Positions 21,366 to 31,263 of a DNA stretch of 64,000 nucleotides are shown piece after piece. Each line of letters opens with the position of its first letter. Positions within the stretch are counted from its first letter, which is position 1. The stretch is taken from contig NZ_JADEUG010000013.1 of assembly GCF_015163665.1 (NCBI RefSeq), positions 35,452-99,451 on the forward strand, read 5' to 3'. The stretch is from Xenorhabdus sp. BG5 (lineage in GTDB: Bacteria > Pseudomonadota > Gammaproteobacteria > Enterobacterales > Enterobacteriaceae). The notes beneath the pieces are model-generated. The model worked only from the letters and a program-made list of their open reading frames with translations, had not been told where the DNA came from and did no database searches. The position numbers and the translations under genes were made by a program.

Positions 21366-22199
21366 TCATTGGTTGGCGTATTCAAATATTGCATGATTGA
21401 TTACAACCGAACCATCAGGTTTAATAATAGCCTGATGGTTCACCTGCATTGCAGTATTACGCATCATATTAAATGTATTTTCATATAAAGGATAACCCGG
21501 ATTTCCCTGTAATTCCCATAATAGATATTGTGATTGATTTTTATATACTGAGGAGAGAGGGGTATTTCCTAAAGCCAAATATTTTCCATCGATTGCCCAG
21601 CTAATCATTTTATTTTGCCAATTGGCATTATAATTTTGAGATAAACAAACTATATTTGCCCATGGATCGCATATCCATGCTTCACTCGGAAGCTTATTAT
21701 ACGTTTTGTACAATTGGTTTATTTCTTTATTTTGAGATTGATAATCAGAAGCATGTGGAGGGTAATAAAACATGATAAAACAGTGATTATAGCGTGATAT
21801 AGGGATGGGAGAAATAACCTCAATGTAAATAGGTTGTATTTCTCCTGATGTATCTGTAGTAAAAGAATCTTTATATAAATAATATATATCTTTCGCCCTG
21901 TTTCTTGCTAAATACATAAGTGCAGTAATAGATAATTCATTGCAATTTCCGACCAATGATTTCTTAAGTTCTTTTTCTTTCATTATACAATCATATTTTT
22001 CTTCTGGCTTCCCAAACTTATATAATTTATTTTGCAATTCCATGAGCTCTTGCTCTCTTTGAAGAATATTTTCTCTAGAATATCTGTTTTTCCGATCTTC
22101 TGATTGGAACTCAACATTAAAATAAGAGATATTTGTAGTTTTCCCCCGAAAAACACTGTGAGAATATTCGATGGCTTGCTTTAATATAAAATGAATCAT
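21366..22199 (-). CDS. Orphan protein with Cys-His-Asp (transglutaminase/deamidase-like) pattern
   Basis: 277 residues, not recognised as a named family. Three spaced motifs are seen: LVGNCNELS (Cys86), RYNHCFIMFYY (His139) and EAWICDPWANIV (Asp178). A G-N-C helix start, an N/G-H-x-F strand and a D-P-W strand in this order are the pattern of papain-like or transglutaminase-like enzymes, including several bacterial effector deamidases. No signal peptide or membrane segment is visible. A glutamate- and lysine-rich helix (residues 40-82) precedes the domain. The gene is AT-rich with AT-rich flanks, lies alone between the DMT gene and dnaJ, and has no partner gene. The catalytic call is inference. 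Confidence 0.6.
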   Translation of the reverse strand: MIHFILKQAIEYSHSVFRGKTTNISYFNVEFQSEDRKNRYSRENILQREQELMELQNKLYKFGKPEEKYDCIMKEKELKKSLVGNCNELSITALMYLARNRAKDIYYLYKDSFTTDTSGEIQPIYIEVISPIPISRYNHCFIMFYYPPHASDYQSQNKEINQLYKTYNKLPSEAWICDPWANIVCLSQNYNANWQNKMISWAIDGKYLALGNTPLSSVYKNQSQYLLWELQGNPGYPLYENTFNMMRNTAMQVNHQAIIKPDGSVVINHAIFEYANQ

Positions 22200-22457
22200 T
22201 TTGATATCCTCATTGTTATTGTTTTATATTTAACTCATATTATTTGTGTATGAGTATTTTAAAATGATACTTTCTACTCTTTTTTTTTAAAATGCAATGT
22301 TAATAACACAACAATATATTTAAAAATGTTTAAGAAATGAAATAATTTAATTGATTAAAAACAAAAAAATAGATAAATAAAAAAATCCTCCTGAATATCA
22401 ATAAATTAAAAAAATGATCAGGAGGAGTTATCATTAGATATTTTGCAAAGTGTTAAA

Positions 22458-23594
22458 TTACTTTGTCAAATCATCAAAAAATTTTTTCACGCCATCAAGG
22501 AAACTCTTGGAACGAGGGCTATTGGTTTCACCGCTTTTCCCGCCAAAAGATTCTCCCAATTTGCGCATCAGTTCTTTTTGCTCTTCATTCAATTTAACCG
22601 GTGTTTCTACTACAACACGGCAGAGCAAATCACCTTGAACGCCACCACGAACAGATTTAACACCTTTACCCTTCATGCGGAACAACTTGCCAGTCTGGGT
22701 TTCCGCAGGAATTTTCAGGCTGACACGACCATCAAGGGTTGGAACTTCAATTTCGCCACCCAATGCTGCCGTTGCGAAGTTGATCGGCACTTCACAATAG
22801 AGGTTGCTGCCATCACGCTCGAAGATATGGTGAGCCTTGACTTGAACCTGAACGTACAAATCGCCGGATGGTGCACCGTGTTCACCTGCTTCACCTTCAC
22901 CACTCAAGCGGATGCGATCGCCGGTGTCGACGCCAGCTGGAATTTTAACGGACAGCGTTTTGTATTTTTCAACGCGACCATGGCCATGACATTTACCGCA
23001 AGGATCTTTGATGATTTTTCCGCGCCCATGACACTGTGGACAAGGTTGTTGAACAGCGAAGAATCCTTGGCGCATTTGTACCTGACCTGCCCCGTGACAG
23101 GTTGGACACGTTTCTGGGCTGGTACCCGCTTTGGCTCCGCTGCCATGGCAGGTATCGCAAGATTCCAGAGTTGGAATGCGGATCTCTTTGGTCACACCAC
23201 GGACAGCTTCTTCCAGGGTTAATTCCATGCTATAACGCAGGTCTGAGCCACGGCTAGGACGCTGTTGACGACGGCCACCCCCGAAAATATCGCCGAAAAC
23301 GTCACCAAAGATATCGCTAAAGTCAGCTCCGCCACCAAAACCACCTGCGCCACCGCCCATGCCACCCTGTTCAAAGGCAGCATGACCATATTGGTCGTAA
23401 GCAGCGCGTTTCTGAGAATCTGTCAGGATCTCATACGCTTCTTTAATTTCTTTGAATTTACTTTCTGATTCTTTATCACCCTGGTTACGGTCAGGGTGAT
23501 ATTTCATTGCCAGCCGTTTATAGGCTTTTTTGATCTCTTTTTCATCTGCGGTTTTGGAAACGCCCAAAACTTCGTAATAATCTTTTTTTGCCAT
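22458..23594 (-). CDS. dnaJ: Chaperone protein DnaJ (Hsp40)
   Basis: 378 residues from the ATG at 23594 ([14 protein letters not shown]). A start nine codons upstream lacks family support. The order is J domain with HPD in MKYHPDRNQ (residues 1-70), Gly/Phe-rich linker ([13 protein letters not shown]), four CxxCxGxG zinc-binding repeats ([32 protein letters not shown]), and the C-terminal substrate-binding and dimer domains. It stimulates DnaK ATPase and delivers substrates. It lies about 100 bp after dnaK, with two hairpins in between, in the dnaKJ operon. Confidence 0.97.
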   Translation of the reverse strand: MAKKDYYEVLGVSKTADEKEIKKAYKRLAMKYHPDRNQGDKESESKFKEIKEAYEILTDSQKRAAYDQYGHAAFEQGGMGGGAGGFGGGADFSDIFGDVFGDIFGGGRRQQRPSRGSDLRYSMELTLEEAVRGVTKEIRIPTLESCDTCHGSGAKAGTSPETCPTCHGAGQVQMRQGFFAVQQPCPQCHGRGKIIKDPCGKCHGHGRVEKYKTLSVKIPAGVDTGDRIRLSGEGEAGEHGAPSGDLYVQVQVKAHHIFERDGSNLYCEVPINFATAALGGEIEVPTLDGRVSLKIPAETQTGKLFRMKGKGVKSVRGGVQGDLLCRVVVETPVKLNEEQKELMRKLGESFGGKSGETNSPRSKSFLDGVKKFFDDLTK

Positions 23595-23620
23595 CGTATT
23601 GTTTACCCTTAACACGCACA

Positions 23621-23682
23621 CACGGGCGTGGAGTTACCTCAACGCCCGTGCCAGTTAATAAGTAACAGGCGCCCTGTTACTT
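23621..23682 (-). repeat. Two intercistronic hairpins between dnaK and dnaJ
   Basis: Hairpin 1 is CACGGGCGT (23621-23629) / ACGCCCGTG (23642-23650) with a 12-nt loop. Hairpin 2 is AAGTAACAG (23660-23668) / CTGTTACTT (23674-23682) with a 5-nt GCGCC loop. Neither is followed by a U-run on the minus strand. They probably tune mRNA stability or the DnaK:DnaJ ratio rather than end transcription. Confidence 0.6.
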
Positions 23683-23698
23683 TGCCCGCTAAGGGCTA

Positions 23699-25609
23699 TT
23701 ATTTTTTGTCTTTAACTTCTTCGAATTCAGCGTCTACAACGTCATCGTCTTTCTTCGCGTTGTTTGCGCCTGCATCGGCAGCACCAGCCTGGGCTTGCTG
23801 TTGGGCAATTTCCAGTAGTTTTTGGGATGCTTCAACCAGAGCTTGGATCTTCGCTTCAATGTCAGCTTTATCTTCGCCTTTCGCCGCAGTTTCCAGCTCA
23901 GAAGTTGCTTTCTCGATTGCCGCTTTATCGTCTGCTGCCAGTTTATCACCCGCTTCTTCAACTTGCTTACGCGTGCCGTGGATCAGTTGGTCAGCTTGGT
24001 TACGGATCTGAACCAGCTCTTCAAACTTACGGTCAGCTTCTGCGTTTGCTTCTGCATCACGTACCATCTGTTGGATTTCTTCTTCGTTCAGACCAGAAGA
24101 GGCTTTGATGGTGATGTTTTGTTCACGACCTGAGTTTTTGTCTTTTGCAGAAACGTGCAGAATGCCGTCAGCATCGATATCGAAAGTTACTTCGATCTGC
24201 GGAGTACCGCGCATTGCTGGTTGAATACCATCCAAGTTGAACTGACCCAGAGATTTGTTATCGCTGGCACGCTTACGCTCACCCTGTAGTACGTGGATCG
24301 TTACCGCAGACTGGTTATCTTCCGCTGTAGAGAACACCTGGCTATGTTTAGTTGGAATAGTGGTGTTCTTGGAAATTAGGGAAGTCATCACGCCGCCCAT
24401 GGTTTCAATACCCAGAGACAGTGGAGTGACGTCCAGTAGCAGAACGTCTTTCACGTCACCAGACAGTACACCGCCCTGAACCGCTGCACCCATTGCCACT
24501 GCTTCGTCTGGGTTCACGTCTTTACGTGGCTCTTTGCCGAAGAAATCTGCAACGGCTTTCTGCACCATTGGCATACGAGTCTGACCACCAACCAGAATCA
24601 CATCGTGGACGTCAGATACAGACAGGCCCGCGTCATTCAGAGCGACTTTCAGAGGCTCGATAGAACGTTTAACCAGGTCTTCAACCAGAGATTCCAGTTT
24701 TGCACGAGTCACTTTAATGTTCATGTGCTTAGGACCGGTCGCATCTGCTGTGATGTATGGCAGGTTTACGTCAGTCTGCTGTGCAGAGGAAAGTTCGATT
24801 TTCGCTTTTTCTGCCGCTTCTTTCAGACGCTGCATTGCCAGTGGGTCATTACGCAGGTCGATGCCTTGTTCTTTCTTAAACTCGTCAACCAGATAGTTGA
24901 TCATGCGGCTGTCGAAGTCTTCACCACCCAAGTGGGTATCACCATTGGTTGCCAGAACTTCATACGTTTTTTCGCCATCAACTTCATCGATTTCGATGAT
25001 AGAGATATCGAAAGTACCACCACCCAGGTCATAAACCGCGATGGTGCGGTTGCCCACTTCTTTGTCCAGGCCGTAAGCCAGCGCTGCCGCAGTTGGTTCG
25101 TTGATGATACGCTTAACTTCCAGACCTGCGATACGGCCAGCATCTTTAGTTGCCTGACGTTGTGCATCGTTAAAATATGCAGGAACGGTGATAACAGCTT
25201 CGGTTACTGGTTCACCCAGATAGTCTTCCGCTGTTTTCTTCATTTTTTTCAGAACTTCAGCAGAAACTTGGGGGGGCGCCATTTTTTGGCCTTTCACTTC
25301 CAACCATGCATCGCCGTTATCTGCTGCCATGATTTTATATGGCATGATAGAGACGTCACGCTGTACTTCTTCGTCTTGGAAACGACGGCCAATCAAACGC
25401 TTAATGGCGAACAGCGTGTTTTGCGGGTTAGTAACAGCCTGACGTTTAGCTGGTTGACCAACCAGAGTTTCACCATCCTGAGTATATGCGATGATAGAAG
25501 GTGTGGTACGGTCACCTTCGCTGTTTTCAAGCACACGAGTGGTTGTGCCGTCCATAATTGCTACACAAGAGTTGGTAGTTCCCAAGTCGATACCAATGAT
25601 TTTACCCAT
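23699..25609 (-). CDS. dnaK: Chaperone protein DnaK (Hsp70)
   Basis: 636 residues, family length. The N-terminal ATPase domain has [12 protein letters not shown] (phosphate 1), [13 protein letters not shown] (phosphate 2) and [10 protein letters not shown] (adenosine motif). The linker is [15 protein letters not shown], followed by the substrate-binding domain and a helical lid ending in the acidic EEVKDKK tail. It folds and holds proteins in cycles with DnaJ and GrpE. A sigma-32 promoter is present about 150 bp upstream. A long ORF on the opposite strand (24605-25654) is a codon-bias shadow. Confidence 0.98.
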   Translation of the reverse strand: MGKIIGIDLGTTNSCVAIMDGTTTRVLENSEGDRTTPSIIAYTQDGETLVGQPAKRQAVTNPQNTLFAIKRLIGRRFQDEEVQRDVSIMPYKIMAADNGDAWLEVKGQKMAPPQVSAEVLKKMKKTAEDYLGEPVTEAVITVPAYFNDAQRQATKDAGRIAGLEVKRIINEPTAAALAYGLDKEVGNRTIAVYDLGGGTFDISIIEIDEVDGEKTYEVLATNGDTHLGGEDFDSRMINYLVDEFKKEQGIDLRNDPLAMQRLKEAAEKAKIELSSAQQTDVNLPYITADATGPKHMNIKVTRAKLESLVEDLVKRSIEPLKVALNDAGLSVSDVHDVILVGGQTRMPMVQKAVADFFGKEPRKDVNPDEAVAMGAAVQGGVLSGDVKDVLLLDVTPLSLGIETMGGVMTSLISKNTTIPTKHSQVFSTAEDNQSAVTIHVLQGERKRASDNKSLGQFNLDGIQPAMRGTPQIEVTFDIDADGILHVSAKDKNSGREQNITIKASSGLNEEEIQQMVRDAEANAEADRKFEELVQIRNQADQLIHGTRKQVEEAGDKLAADDKAAIEKATSELETAAKGEDKADIEAKIQALVEASQKLLEIAQQQAQAGAADAGANNAKKDDDVVDAEFEEVKDKK

Positions 25610-25958
25610 CTAAACGCCTCCACAAAGAATTCATATATTCGGTCAAGTTACTAAGCTATATGAGGACGAATGTTTGCTTTTCAATGGCTCTGTTCGCCAG
25701 AAATTCCTCATTTTGTTTTCCAGCTAATGCCGAAATATTCAGTAGTAACTGTAGTTGAGACTTAGATGGGGTCATTCATCTCATCATCAAGGGGAGAATT
25801 GAAAAAAAATTGAGATTTAATAAAAAAATTTTTCGCAGGCCATTGTGTAGTTGATGTCATCACATTATGATTCGCCGCCTTTTATGATTTCTTGGTGCAG
25901 GAAAGCGCCACGATAACTTTTTTAATATTTTGTTTTATTTGTATTTTCTAGGGGAAGT
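25610..25958. other. dnaK-satP divergent intergenic region
   Basis: About 350 bp between divergent dnaK and satP. It contains the sigma-32 promoter of dnaK (annotated separately) and, at the right end, an AT-rich stretch (25800-25850 and 25915-25950) leading to the satP RBS AGGGGAAGT. No ORF of interest is seen. Confidence 0.7.
25763..25797 (-). promoter_or_regulatory. Sigma-32 heat-shock promoter of dnaKJ
   Basis: Read on the minus strand, the -35 element TCTCCCCTTGATG (25785-25797) and the -10 element CCCCATCTA (25763-25771) are separated by 13 bp. This is a nearly exact match to the sigma-32 consensus and to the E. coli dnaK P1 promoter. The dnaK start codon is about 150 bp downstream. 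Confidence 0.92.
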
Positions 25959-26531
25959 ATGCATTCTAATCAGTTGGCGAACCCAGGCCCATTGGGTTTA
26001 ATGGGTTTTGGCATGACAACCATTTTGTTGAATCTGCACAATGCAGGTTTTTTCCCATTGGCATCAGCAATTTTGAGCATGGGAATTTTTTACGGTGGTT
26101 TGGCTCAGGTGCTGGCCGGCATCTTTGAGTACAAAAAAGGAAATACGTTTGCTGCAACCGCATTTACCTCTTACGGCTTGTTCTGGTTAAGCCTGATTGC
26201 TTTGCTTTTCCTGCCAAAGATGGGGCTGGCTGAAACAACCAGTCATGAGTTCCTTGGTGTTTATCTCGCCCTGTGGGGAATCTTCACACTGTTTATGTTC
26301 TTTGGTACGTTGAAAGCTAACCGTGTCCTGCAATTTGTATTTGGCAGCCTGACGCTGCTGTTTGCATTGCTGGCAATTGGCAACATCACCGACAATGCCA
26401 GCATTTTGACCTTCGCGGGTTTTGAAGGCGTTATTTGTGGTGCGAGTGCTTTCTATCTGGCAATGGCTGAAGTTCTGAATGAACAATATGGCCGTACCGT
26501 TTTGCCCATTGGTGAAGTAAAACACGCTTAA
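25959..26531 (+). CDS. satP: Acetate/succinate-proton symporter SatP (YaaH)
   Basis: 190 residues with six hydrophobic segments, a member of the GPR1/FUN34/YaaH family. The family signature appears at residues 7-17 as [11 protein letters not shown]. It imports acetate and succinate with protons at the inner membrane. RBS AGGGGA lies directly ahead of the ATG. In E. coli satP lies beside mog and dnaK lies beyond it; here it is still next to dnaK but separated from mog by the 18.7-kb insertion that begins right after it. Confidence 0.93.
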   Translation: MHSNQLANPGPLGLMGFGMTTILLNLHNAGFFPLASAILSMGIFYGGLAQVLAGIFEYKKGNTFAATAFTSYGLFWLSLIALLFLPKMGLAETTSHEFLGVYLALWGIFTLFMFFGTLKANRVLQFVFGSLTLLFALLAIGNITDNASILTFAGFEGVICGASAFYLAMAEVLNEQYGRTVLPIGEVKHA

Positions 26532-26540
26532 CCATTTTTA

Positions 26541-26569
26541 ACAGGATGGGTGAGTTATGCTCATCCTGT
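26541..26569 (+). terminator. Probable terminator of satP
   Basis: Inverted repeat ACAGGATG (26541-26548) / CATCCTGT (26562-26569), 10 bp after the satP stop, followed by GCTTTGTTACTTT. The U-run is broken, so the call is moderate. Confidence 0.5.
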
Positions 26570-26625
26570 GCTTTGTTACTTTAAGCCACCAGAAAGGTAC
26601 GATAAAGTCATCGGCACTTTCATTA

Positions 26626-27333
26626 TTACCACTCACCGTAGGGGTATTTTTTTCCTTTGATGAACTCTTTGATATATTTGGGATATTCGCTATAACCATT
26701 CAGAACTTTTGTTTTTCCCTGGCATACTGTCATCTTATCGCCGGAAACTGATTCACCGGTAGCAATCAAGATATTATCACCGTTGTTTTGATCAATACCT
26801 CGTAACCAAGCGCGGGCTGTACCACCGGGGGCTAATCCAATAAAAATTCTTTCTCGATAGTCTGGTGGATAATCTTCATAACCTGGATAAGTAGCTGGTT
26901 TTCTCATTAATTGTCTTACATCTGGTGTAAATTCAAACAGAGTCTGATAGGATTTTTTATCAATTACAGAGTCCCAACAAACAATCAATGATTGAGGCAG
27001 GGCTTCACCATGATTGTTAATCCCACTAGCGCTTCCACCTAATTTTTTATTCCATGTGGTTACACTACGATAATCTGAATCGGCTCCGTCAGGCATAAAT
27101 TTTTGCACAATATAATTATCTTCATCCTGAAACTGAACGAAACTAATACTGACAGGGAAATATTCCGGAGTGATAAATTGAAATCTCCATTTAACATAAG
27201 GCAACGGTTCACTGTGGCGCACAATGGGCTTGTAAGTCACCACCCGTTTTCCGGGTGGATAGGACTGGCAGGCGGTTAATCCCAATATCATACCTAGACT
27301 CAATAATAAGACTAATGGTTTTTTATTTCTCAT
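26626..27333 (-). CDS. Lipoprotein, DUF2931-like, putative immunity partner of the Tle1 effector
   Basis: 235 residues. The N-terminus is a type II signal peptide with lipobox LTAC (Cys22), so it is a lipoprotein facing the periplasm. The body has the pattern of DUF2931 family proteins, often encoded next to type VI lipase effectors. The start codon overlaps the stop of the upstream effector gene by one base (TAATG), which means coupled translation. Periplasmic lipoprotein immunity is the known solution for phospholipase effectors, so protection against the neighbouring Tle1-like enzyme is a reasoned inference and not shown. Confidence 0.7.
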   Translation of the reverse strand: MRNKKPLVLLLSLGMILGLTACQSYPPGKRVVTYKPIVRHSEPLPYVKWRFQFITPEYFPVSISFVQFQDEDNYIVQKFMPDGADSDYRSVTTWNKKLGGSASGINNHGEALPQSLIVCWDSVIDKKSYQTLFEFTPDVRQLMRKPATYPGYEDYPPDYRERIFIGLAPGGTARAWLRGIDQNNGDNILIATGESVSGDKMTVCQGKTKVLNGYSEYPKYIKEFIKGKKYPYGEW

Positions 27334-29279
27334 TATGAAATTTCCTTACCGGTAATATCAAAGATGGCTCGATGCCATTTTTCACAAGGACGGTTCACAA
27401 AACTGACTAACTCTACCGCATTCACGCCACCTTGAATCTGTTCATCTTTTATTACCACACTATTCCAGTGTGATGAGCAATGGACGTATTTAGTCTGGAT
27501 CAAGTCTAACTCTTTTTCGTTAAAAGGAATTAATGATTGGCCTTGTAGAACAGCTCGTCCTTGATTAATTGCTTTTTCCACCAGTGGTGCAAGTTCTGGA
27601 CAGAGTTGGTAATCTTTATCATCAGTATTAGGTTTGCCAAAGATAACACCAGCTTCTTGTGCCGCATCCTGCATCACCAGCATCACTACTTTTGACCAGT
27701 CATTGGTAATTTCTCTATATAGCACTGCTGCCGCTGCCACTTGTTTTTGAAAGCGCTCTAGGTCGTTACGAGGGTAAAACTGATTATTCTGCCACATTTC
27801 TACTTTCACCTCGTTGTTGTGAAGTAACGGGGCAATGGCCGGGTAGCTTCTCATCTGAGATAATTCATTCTGTGCTTTTTTATATATCCAAGTGGTGTTA
27901 TTGGGGGTACTTTCATCTATCGTAAGACTGCGTGGCCGGGTGATAAATAACTTTTCTGTTTCCATCGGGTTATAGCCGCCGCCAATATCTGAATGCGCTC
28001 CTGGAAATATCAATTCAGGGTAATCAGGTTTAATGCTATTTAACGAAAAGTTATAACGACATTCATTTGCAGCCGTAATGTGAAAAATATGCTCAGCAAT
28101 GCCTGCGGGTAAACGAATATCAACATCCCCTGTATCAGCGGTATGAGGGTTAAGTCCATTGCTTAATGTGCCAATTGCCGCAACCGTATCAAAGATACCG
28201 AGAAAACGGTTTTTCCCCGTGGGATAAGTGGATTTATTCAGATAATTTCGTTGATTAAAACCATCGGATAAGGCCTGTGCCAGAACTGGATCACGATTAA
28301 AAACCCGATTGGCAAAATGACGTGCGGCCGCTGCTCCCCGACTAAAACCAATAAGATCGAATTGGAGGCATTTGATATTACCCTGAATACTTTTCAGTGA
28401 TTCTGTTAGCTCAGTCTTTATTTTTTGGATAGCCATTTCGGTTTTAGCATGAACACCGGTTTCTCCTATCCCTAAACCATAGCCCACCACACTGTCTGAT
28501 TTCCCTGCTTGTGTACCAATTCCCTCGATATACACTTTAATTTGATGTGAGTTATCGTCAATTCTTCCCTGCTTATGTATTTGATACAGAAGATGTACAT
28601 TAGTATAGTAACTATCATAACTGATCCGTGAAGTATCACCGGGCAAGCCGAATTGGTTAAAGGAACAACTCATCGACTGTTGACTGGTATTAGTTGCTTC
28701 TGGAACACATAGAAGCCGCTCATTAATATTCTCGGTATTGTTTCCCGTTCCATCAAAAAAGACACCAATCGTTAAGGTAATCCCACTTTCTATCGCCTGC
28801 ACTTCCAATACATATCGTCGATTAAGTGGATGGGCGCTAAATCCCTTTAAGGTCGAATCTTTAAAATGTTCAGACGCTTTTAATTCCTCGTCTTGCCAGC
28901 CTTTGATTTTGGGGTAGGCATCACTGATGGCACCTAATGTGATATAACGATAGTCATGCTTGCCATTGTAGCTATTTTCTCTTACCTGAAGATTGCCTAT
29001 TTTTCCGGTATCTGGACGAGCAGGGCATTGAACCACTCTATCAGCAAGAGGCTGTGCTGAAACAGAAAACGTCACAGGCATAGGCGGGAGATCTTCTTCA
29101 CGCAATATTCCCTTTCCATCTGTCGTGCCCGTTCGCACAATGAGTTTATTCCCCCGGCTTTTCAGTTTATAAGGTATCCCTGCTAATGGTTTCCCCTCTT
29201 CATCCACAAGCTGAAATTCAATCCAGTTTTTCAGTATTTTCTGGCAATCAATACAATTCGTCGGATCTAATGGCTTCAT
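27333..29279 (-). CDS. Tle1-type T6SS phospholipase effector (DUF2235)
   Basis: 648 residues. Residues 20-75 form a small beta-rich domain (FQLVDEEGKPLAGIPYKL, TDGKG) common at the N-terminus of type VI effectors. The DUF2235 alpha/beta-hydrolase domain starts at GVFFDGTGNN (172-181). The predicted triad is Ser313 in GFSRGAAAARHF, Asp364 in GIFDTVAAIG and His429 in PGAHSDIGGGYN. Tle1 enzymes hydrolyse membrane phospholipids of rival cells. It is preceded by a TssF-like fragment and followed by a lipoprotein gene. No vgrG, hcp or PAAR gene is present in the window, so delivery must use a T6SS encoded elsewhere. Confidence 0.85.
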   Translation of the reverse strand: MKPLDPTNCIDCQKILKNWIEFQLVDEEGKPLAGIPYKLKSRGNKLIVRTGTTDGKGILREEDLPPMPVTFSVSAQPLADRVVQCPARPDTGKIGNLQVRENSYNGKHDYRYITLGAISDAYPKIKGWQDEELKASEHFKDSTLKGFSAHPLNRRYVLEVQAIESGITLTIGVFFDGTGNNTENINERLLCVPEATNTSQQSMSCSFNQFGLPGDTSRISYDSYYTNVHLLYQIHKQGRIDDNSHQIKVYIEGIGTQAGKSDSVVGYGLGIGETGVHAKTEMAIQKIKTELTESLKSIQGNIKCLQFDLIGFSRGAAAARHFANRVFNRDPVLAQALSDGFNQRNYLNKSTYPTGKNRFLGIFDTVAAIGTLSNGLNPHTADTGDVDIRLPAGIAEHIFHITAANECRYNFSLNSIKPDYPELIFPGAHSDIGGGYNPMETEKLFITRPRSLTIDESTPNNTTWIYKKAQNELSQMRSYPAIAPLLHNNEVKVEMWQNNQFYPRNDLERFQKQVAAAAVLYREITNDWSKVVMLVMQDAAQEAGVIFGKPNTDDKDYQLCPELAPLVEKAINQGRAVLQGQSLIPFNEKELDLIQTKYVHCSSHWNSVVIKDEQIQGGVNAVELVSFVNRPCEKWHRAIFDITGKEIS

Positions 29280-29300
29280 TATTGCTTCCTTATATTTTAT

Positions 29301-29657
29301 TTATCCGTGAATGCTCTCTTTGAGAGCAGCATCTTGAGTATCGGCAATAAAGTGTTCAGCGGTTAACTTACCCAGGTTACGTTTTTCATCTTTCGACTGT
29401 TTCAGCCACGCTACAATACTGTTCCGCAATTGCCCTTCTGGTTCATCCAGTTTCAGTGCCAATTCGGGATTATCCTCCAGCTTGTCCCGCAGGTTGGCAA
29501 CCAAAAACGCAAAGGCCTCGAAAACCCGGACAATATCGGGGTCATGGGAGGAAAGTAGAAATTCAGCCAGATGCGGCGACTCTTTCGCGATGTGCTCAGC
29601 CAGATCTCGCAAGTAAGCGCGCTCTTTTAGATAAAGCAATCCCTTGTTGTTTTTCAT
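29301..29657 (-). pseudogene. TssF-like (T6SS baseplate) N-terminal fragment
   Basis: 118 residues from the ATG at 29657. Residues 5-68 (YLKERAYLRDLAEHIAKESP, then LSSHDPDIVRVFEAFAFLVANLR) carry the start pattern of TssF/VasA baseplate proteins: Y-x-x-E-L-x-Y-L-R, A-x-x-H-P-x-L-A, DPDVxRLxExFAFL. Full TssF is about 600 residues, and here the similarity ends after residue 70 into an unrelated tail of about 48 residues. It is either a decayed remnant of a T6SS locus or a domesticated fragment acting as an adaptor for the Tle1-like protein. A start 63 bp upstream is also open. The RBS is weak at both. Confidence 0.55.
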
Positions 29658-29991
29658 TGAATTTAACTTATATGTTATCAATAGGGTTTCGGTATTATGC
29701 TGAATAACGGAGAGATACAATGCGATGCTCTATCAGCAAGGCACGGTTATTGTACATACTTATTGATAAAATTAATTAACTAATAAGATGGATTTTTGCT
29801 TGATTTTAGCGAAATATGGGGATGTTAGCCGTTTTTGAACAGGAACTTAGATAAAAATAGGGGCAACTACCGTTTGACTCCCTCCTATCTAACCGAACGG
29901 CTTTTGGTTGATCGAAGGGAGAATAGAAAAAATGCGCCGGATCTGATTACATTCAGTGTTTCAGAATTGAATAGGCGGTTAATCACTGTGT
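29658..29991. other. Intergenic region between the TssF fragment and the MFS gene
   Basis: About 330 bp with no credible ORF. It separates the type VI effector group from the dithiolopyrrolone-associated genes. Confidence 0.5.
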
Positions 29992-31263
29992 TCAGATAGA
30001 TTTTTTCCGCAAGTAAACCCCCAATAACAGGCCAACAGCTGATAAGGTCATCATATAGTAAGCGGGTGCCAGTGTGGTATATGTCAGCAGTAAGGTGACG
30101 AAGATCGGTGTCAGCCCACCAAAAATGGCATAAGCCAAATTATACGCAAATGAGATGCCACTAAATCTGACTTCTGGCGGATAGCTTTTCACCATAACAA
30201 AAGGAGTGGCACTAATCACACCGACAGTCAGACCCGCGAGGGAATAAGCACTAAATAGTTTGAGCGGTTCATGGCTGATATGGTGGTAGAAAAACCATGT
30301 TGTGGCAGCCAATAGCAGACAACCGACAATCAGCACGATACCGGCTCCCCATTTATCGCATAAGTACCCGACAGAGATACAGCCGATCACCAATGAGATG
30401 ATCGCCAGACTGTTTGCTTTCAAAGTCAGTGATTGTTCCAGATGAAATTCTGTCTGCAAATAAGTTGGCGTCATCAAGATGACAACGACAATGCCAGCAG
30501 AAAGGAGCCAGGTAAGCAGCATAGAAATAAAGATGGCGCGCTTGTGATTAAAAACGACAGTTTTTAGTGGCAGCTCTTCTGCCAACGCCTTGCGTTCCTG
30601 CATTTCCTTGAAGACAGGGGTTTCATGCAGCCAACGGCGCAGATACATGGCGCATAAGCCGAAAATACCGCCTAAGAAAAATGGCAGACGCCATGCCCAA
30701 TCCAGGACTTCTTGCCTGGAATAAATCGAAGTAATAATGGTTGCGACGAGAGAGCCAAATAAAATCCCCAAACTCAATCCTGCCGTTAAAACACCACAGG
30801 CAAATCCGATGCGTTTATGGGGAACATGCTCTGCCACAAAAACCCAGGCTCCGGGCACTTCTCCACCAATTGCGGCTCCCTGCATAATCCGCATCAGTAG
30901 CAGCAGGATAGGGGCAGCAATGCCTATGGCGTTATAGGTGGGCAACATGCCGATGGCCAGTGTTGGTACAGCCATTAACAATATGCTGAGTGAAAACATT
31001 TTCTTACGCCCAATGAGATCGCCAAAATGGGCCATGACGATCCCACCTACAGGCCGAACCAGATAACCCGCCGCAAAAATACCGAATGTCTGTAGTTGTC
31101 TGAGCCATTCAGGGATATCCGCGGGGAAAAAGAGTTCTCCAAGTGCAACAGCAAAAAAGATAAAGATAATAAAGTCGTAAAATTCCAGAGCGCCCCCTAA
31201 AGCCGCTAAGGACAGCGTTTTATAATCTTGTTTATTTAATGGACGATTATGATATTGTGACAT
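29992..31263 (-). CDS. MFS transporter, metabolite:H+ symporter (MHS) family
   Basis: 423 residues with about twelve membrane segments. The signature GALEFYDFIIFIFFA at the first helix, the PVGGIVMAHFGDLIGRKKMF loop and the GGEVPGAWVFVAEHVP segment are typical of the MHS family, whose members (ProP, KgtP, ShiA) normally import solutes. It is the last minus-strand gene before the biosynthetic operon, separated from the flavoprotein gene by about 300 bp. Holomycin clusters contain an MFS exporter (HlmH), so it could be the cluster transporter, but the MHS type and the gap leave this open. Confidence 0.75.
   Translation of the reverse strand: MSQYHNRPLNKQDYKTLSLAALGGALEFYDFIIFIFFAVALGELFFPADIPEWLRQLQTFGIFAAGYLVRPVGGIVMAHFGDLIGRKKMFSLSILLMAVPTLAIGMLPTYNAIGIAAPILLLLMRIMQGAAIGGEVPGAWVFVAEHVPHKRIGFACGVLTAGLSLGILFGSLVATIITSIYSRQEVLDWAWRLPFFLGGIFGLCAMYLRRWLHETPVFKEMQERKALAEELPLKTVVFNHKRAIFISMLLTWLLSAGIVVVILMTPTYLQTEFHLEQSLTLKANSLAIISLVIGCISVGYLCDKWGAGIVLIVGCLLLAATTWFFYHHISHEPLKLFSAYSLAGLTVGVISATPFVMVKSYPPEVRFSGISFAYNLAYAIFGGLTPIFVTLLLTYTTLAPAYYMMTLSAVGLLLGVYLRKKSI

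Noticed and set aside
24605..25654. 349-residue ORF on the plus strand opposite dnaK
   Set aside because: It lies wholly antisense to dnaK, is rich in F, C and R as expected from reversed biased codons, and has no RBS or recognisable motif.
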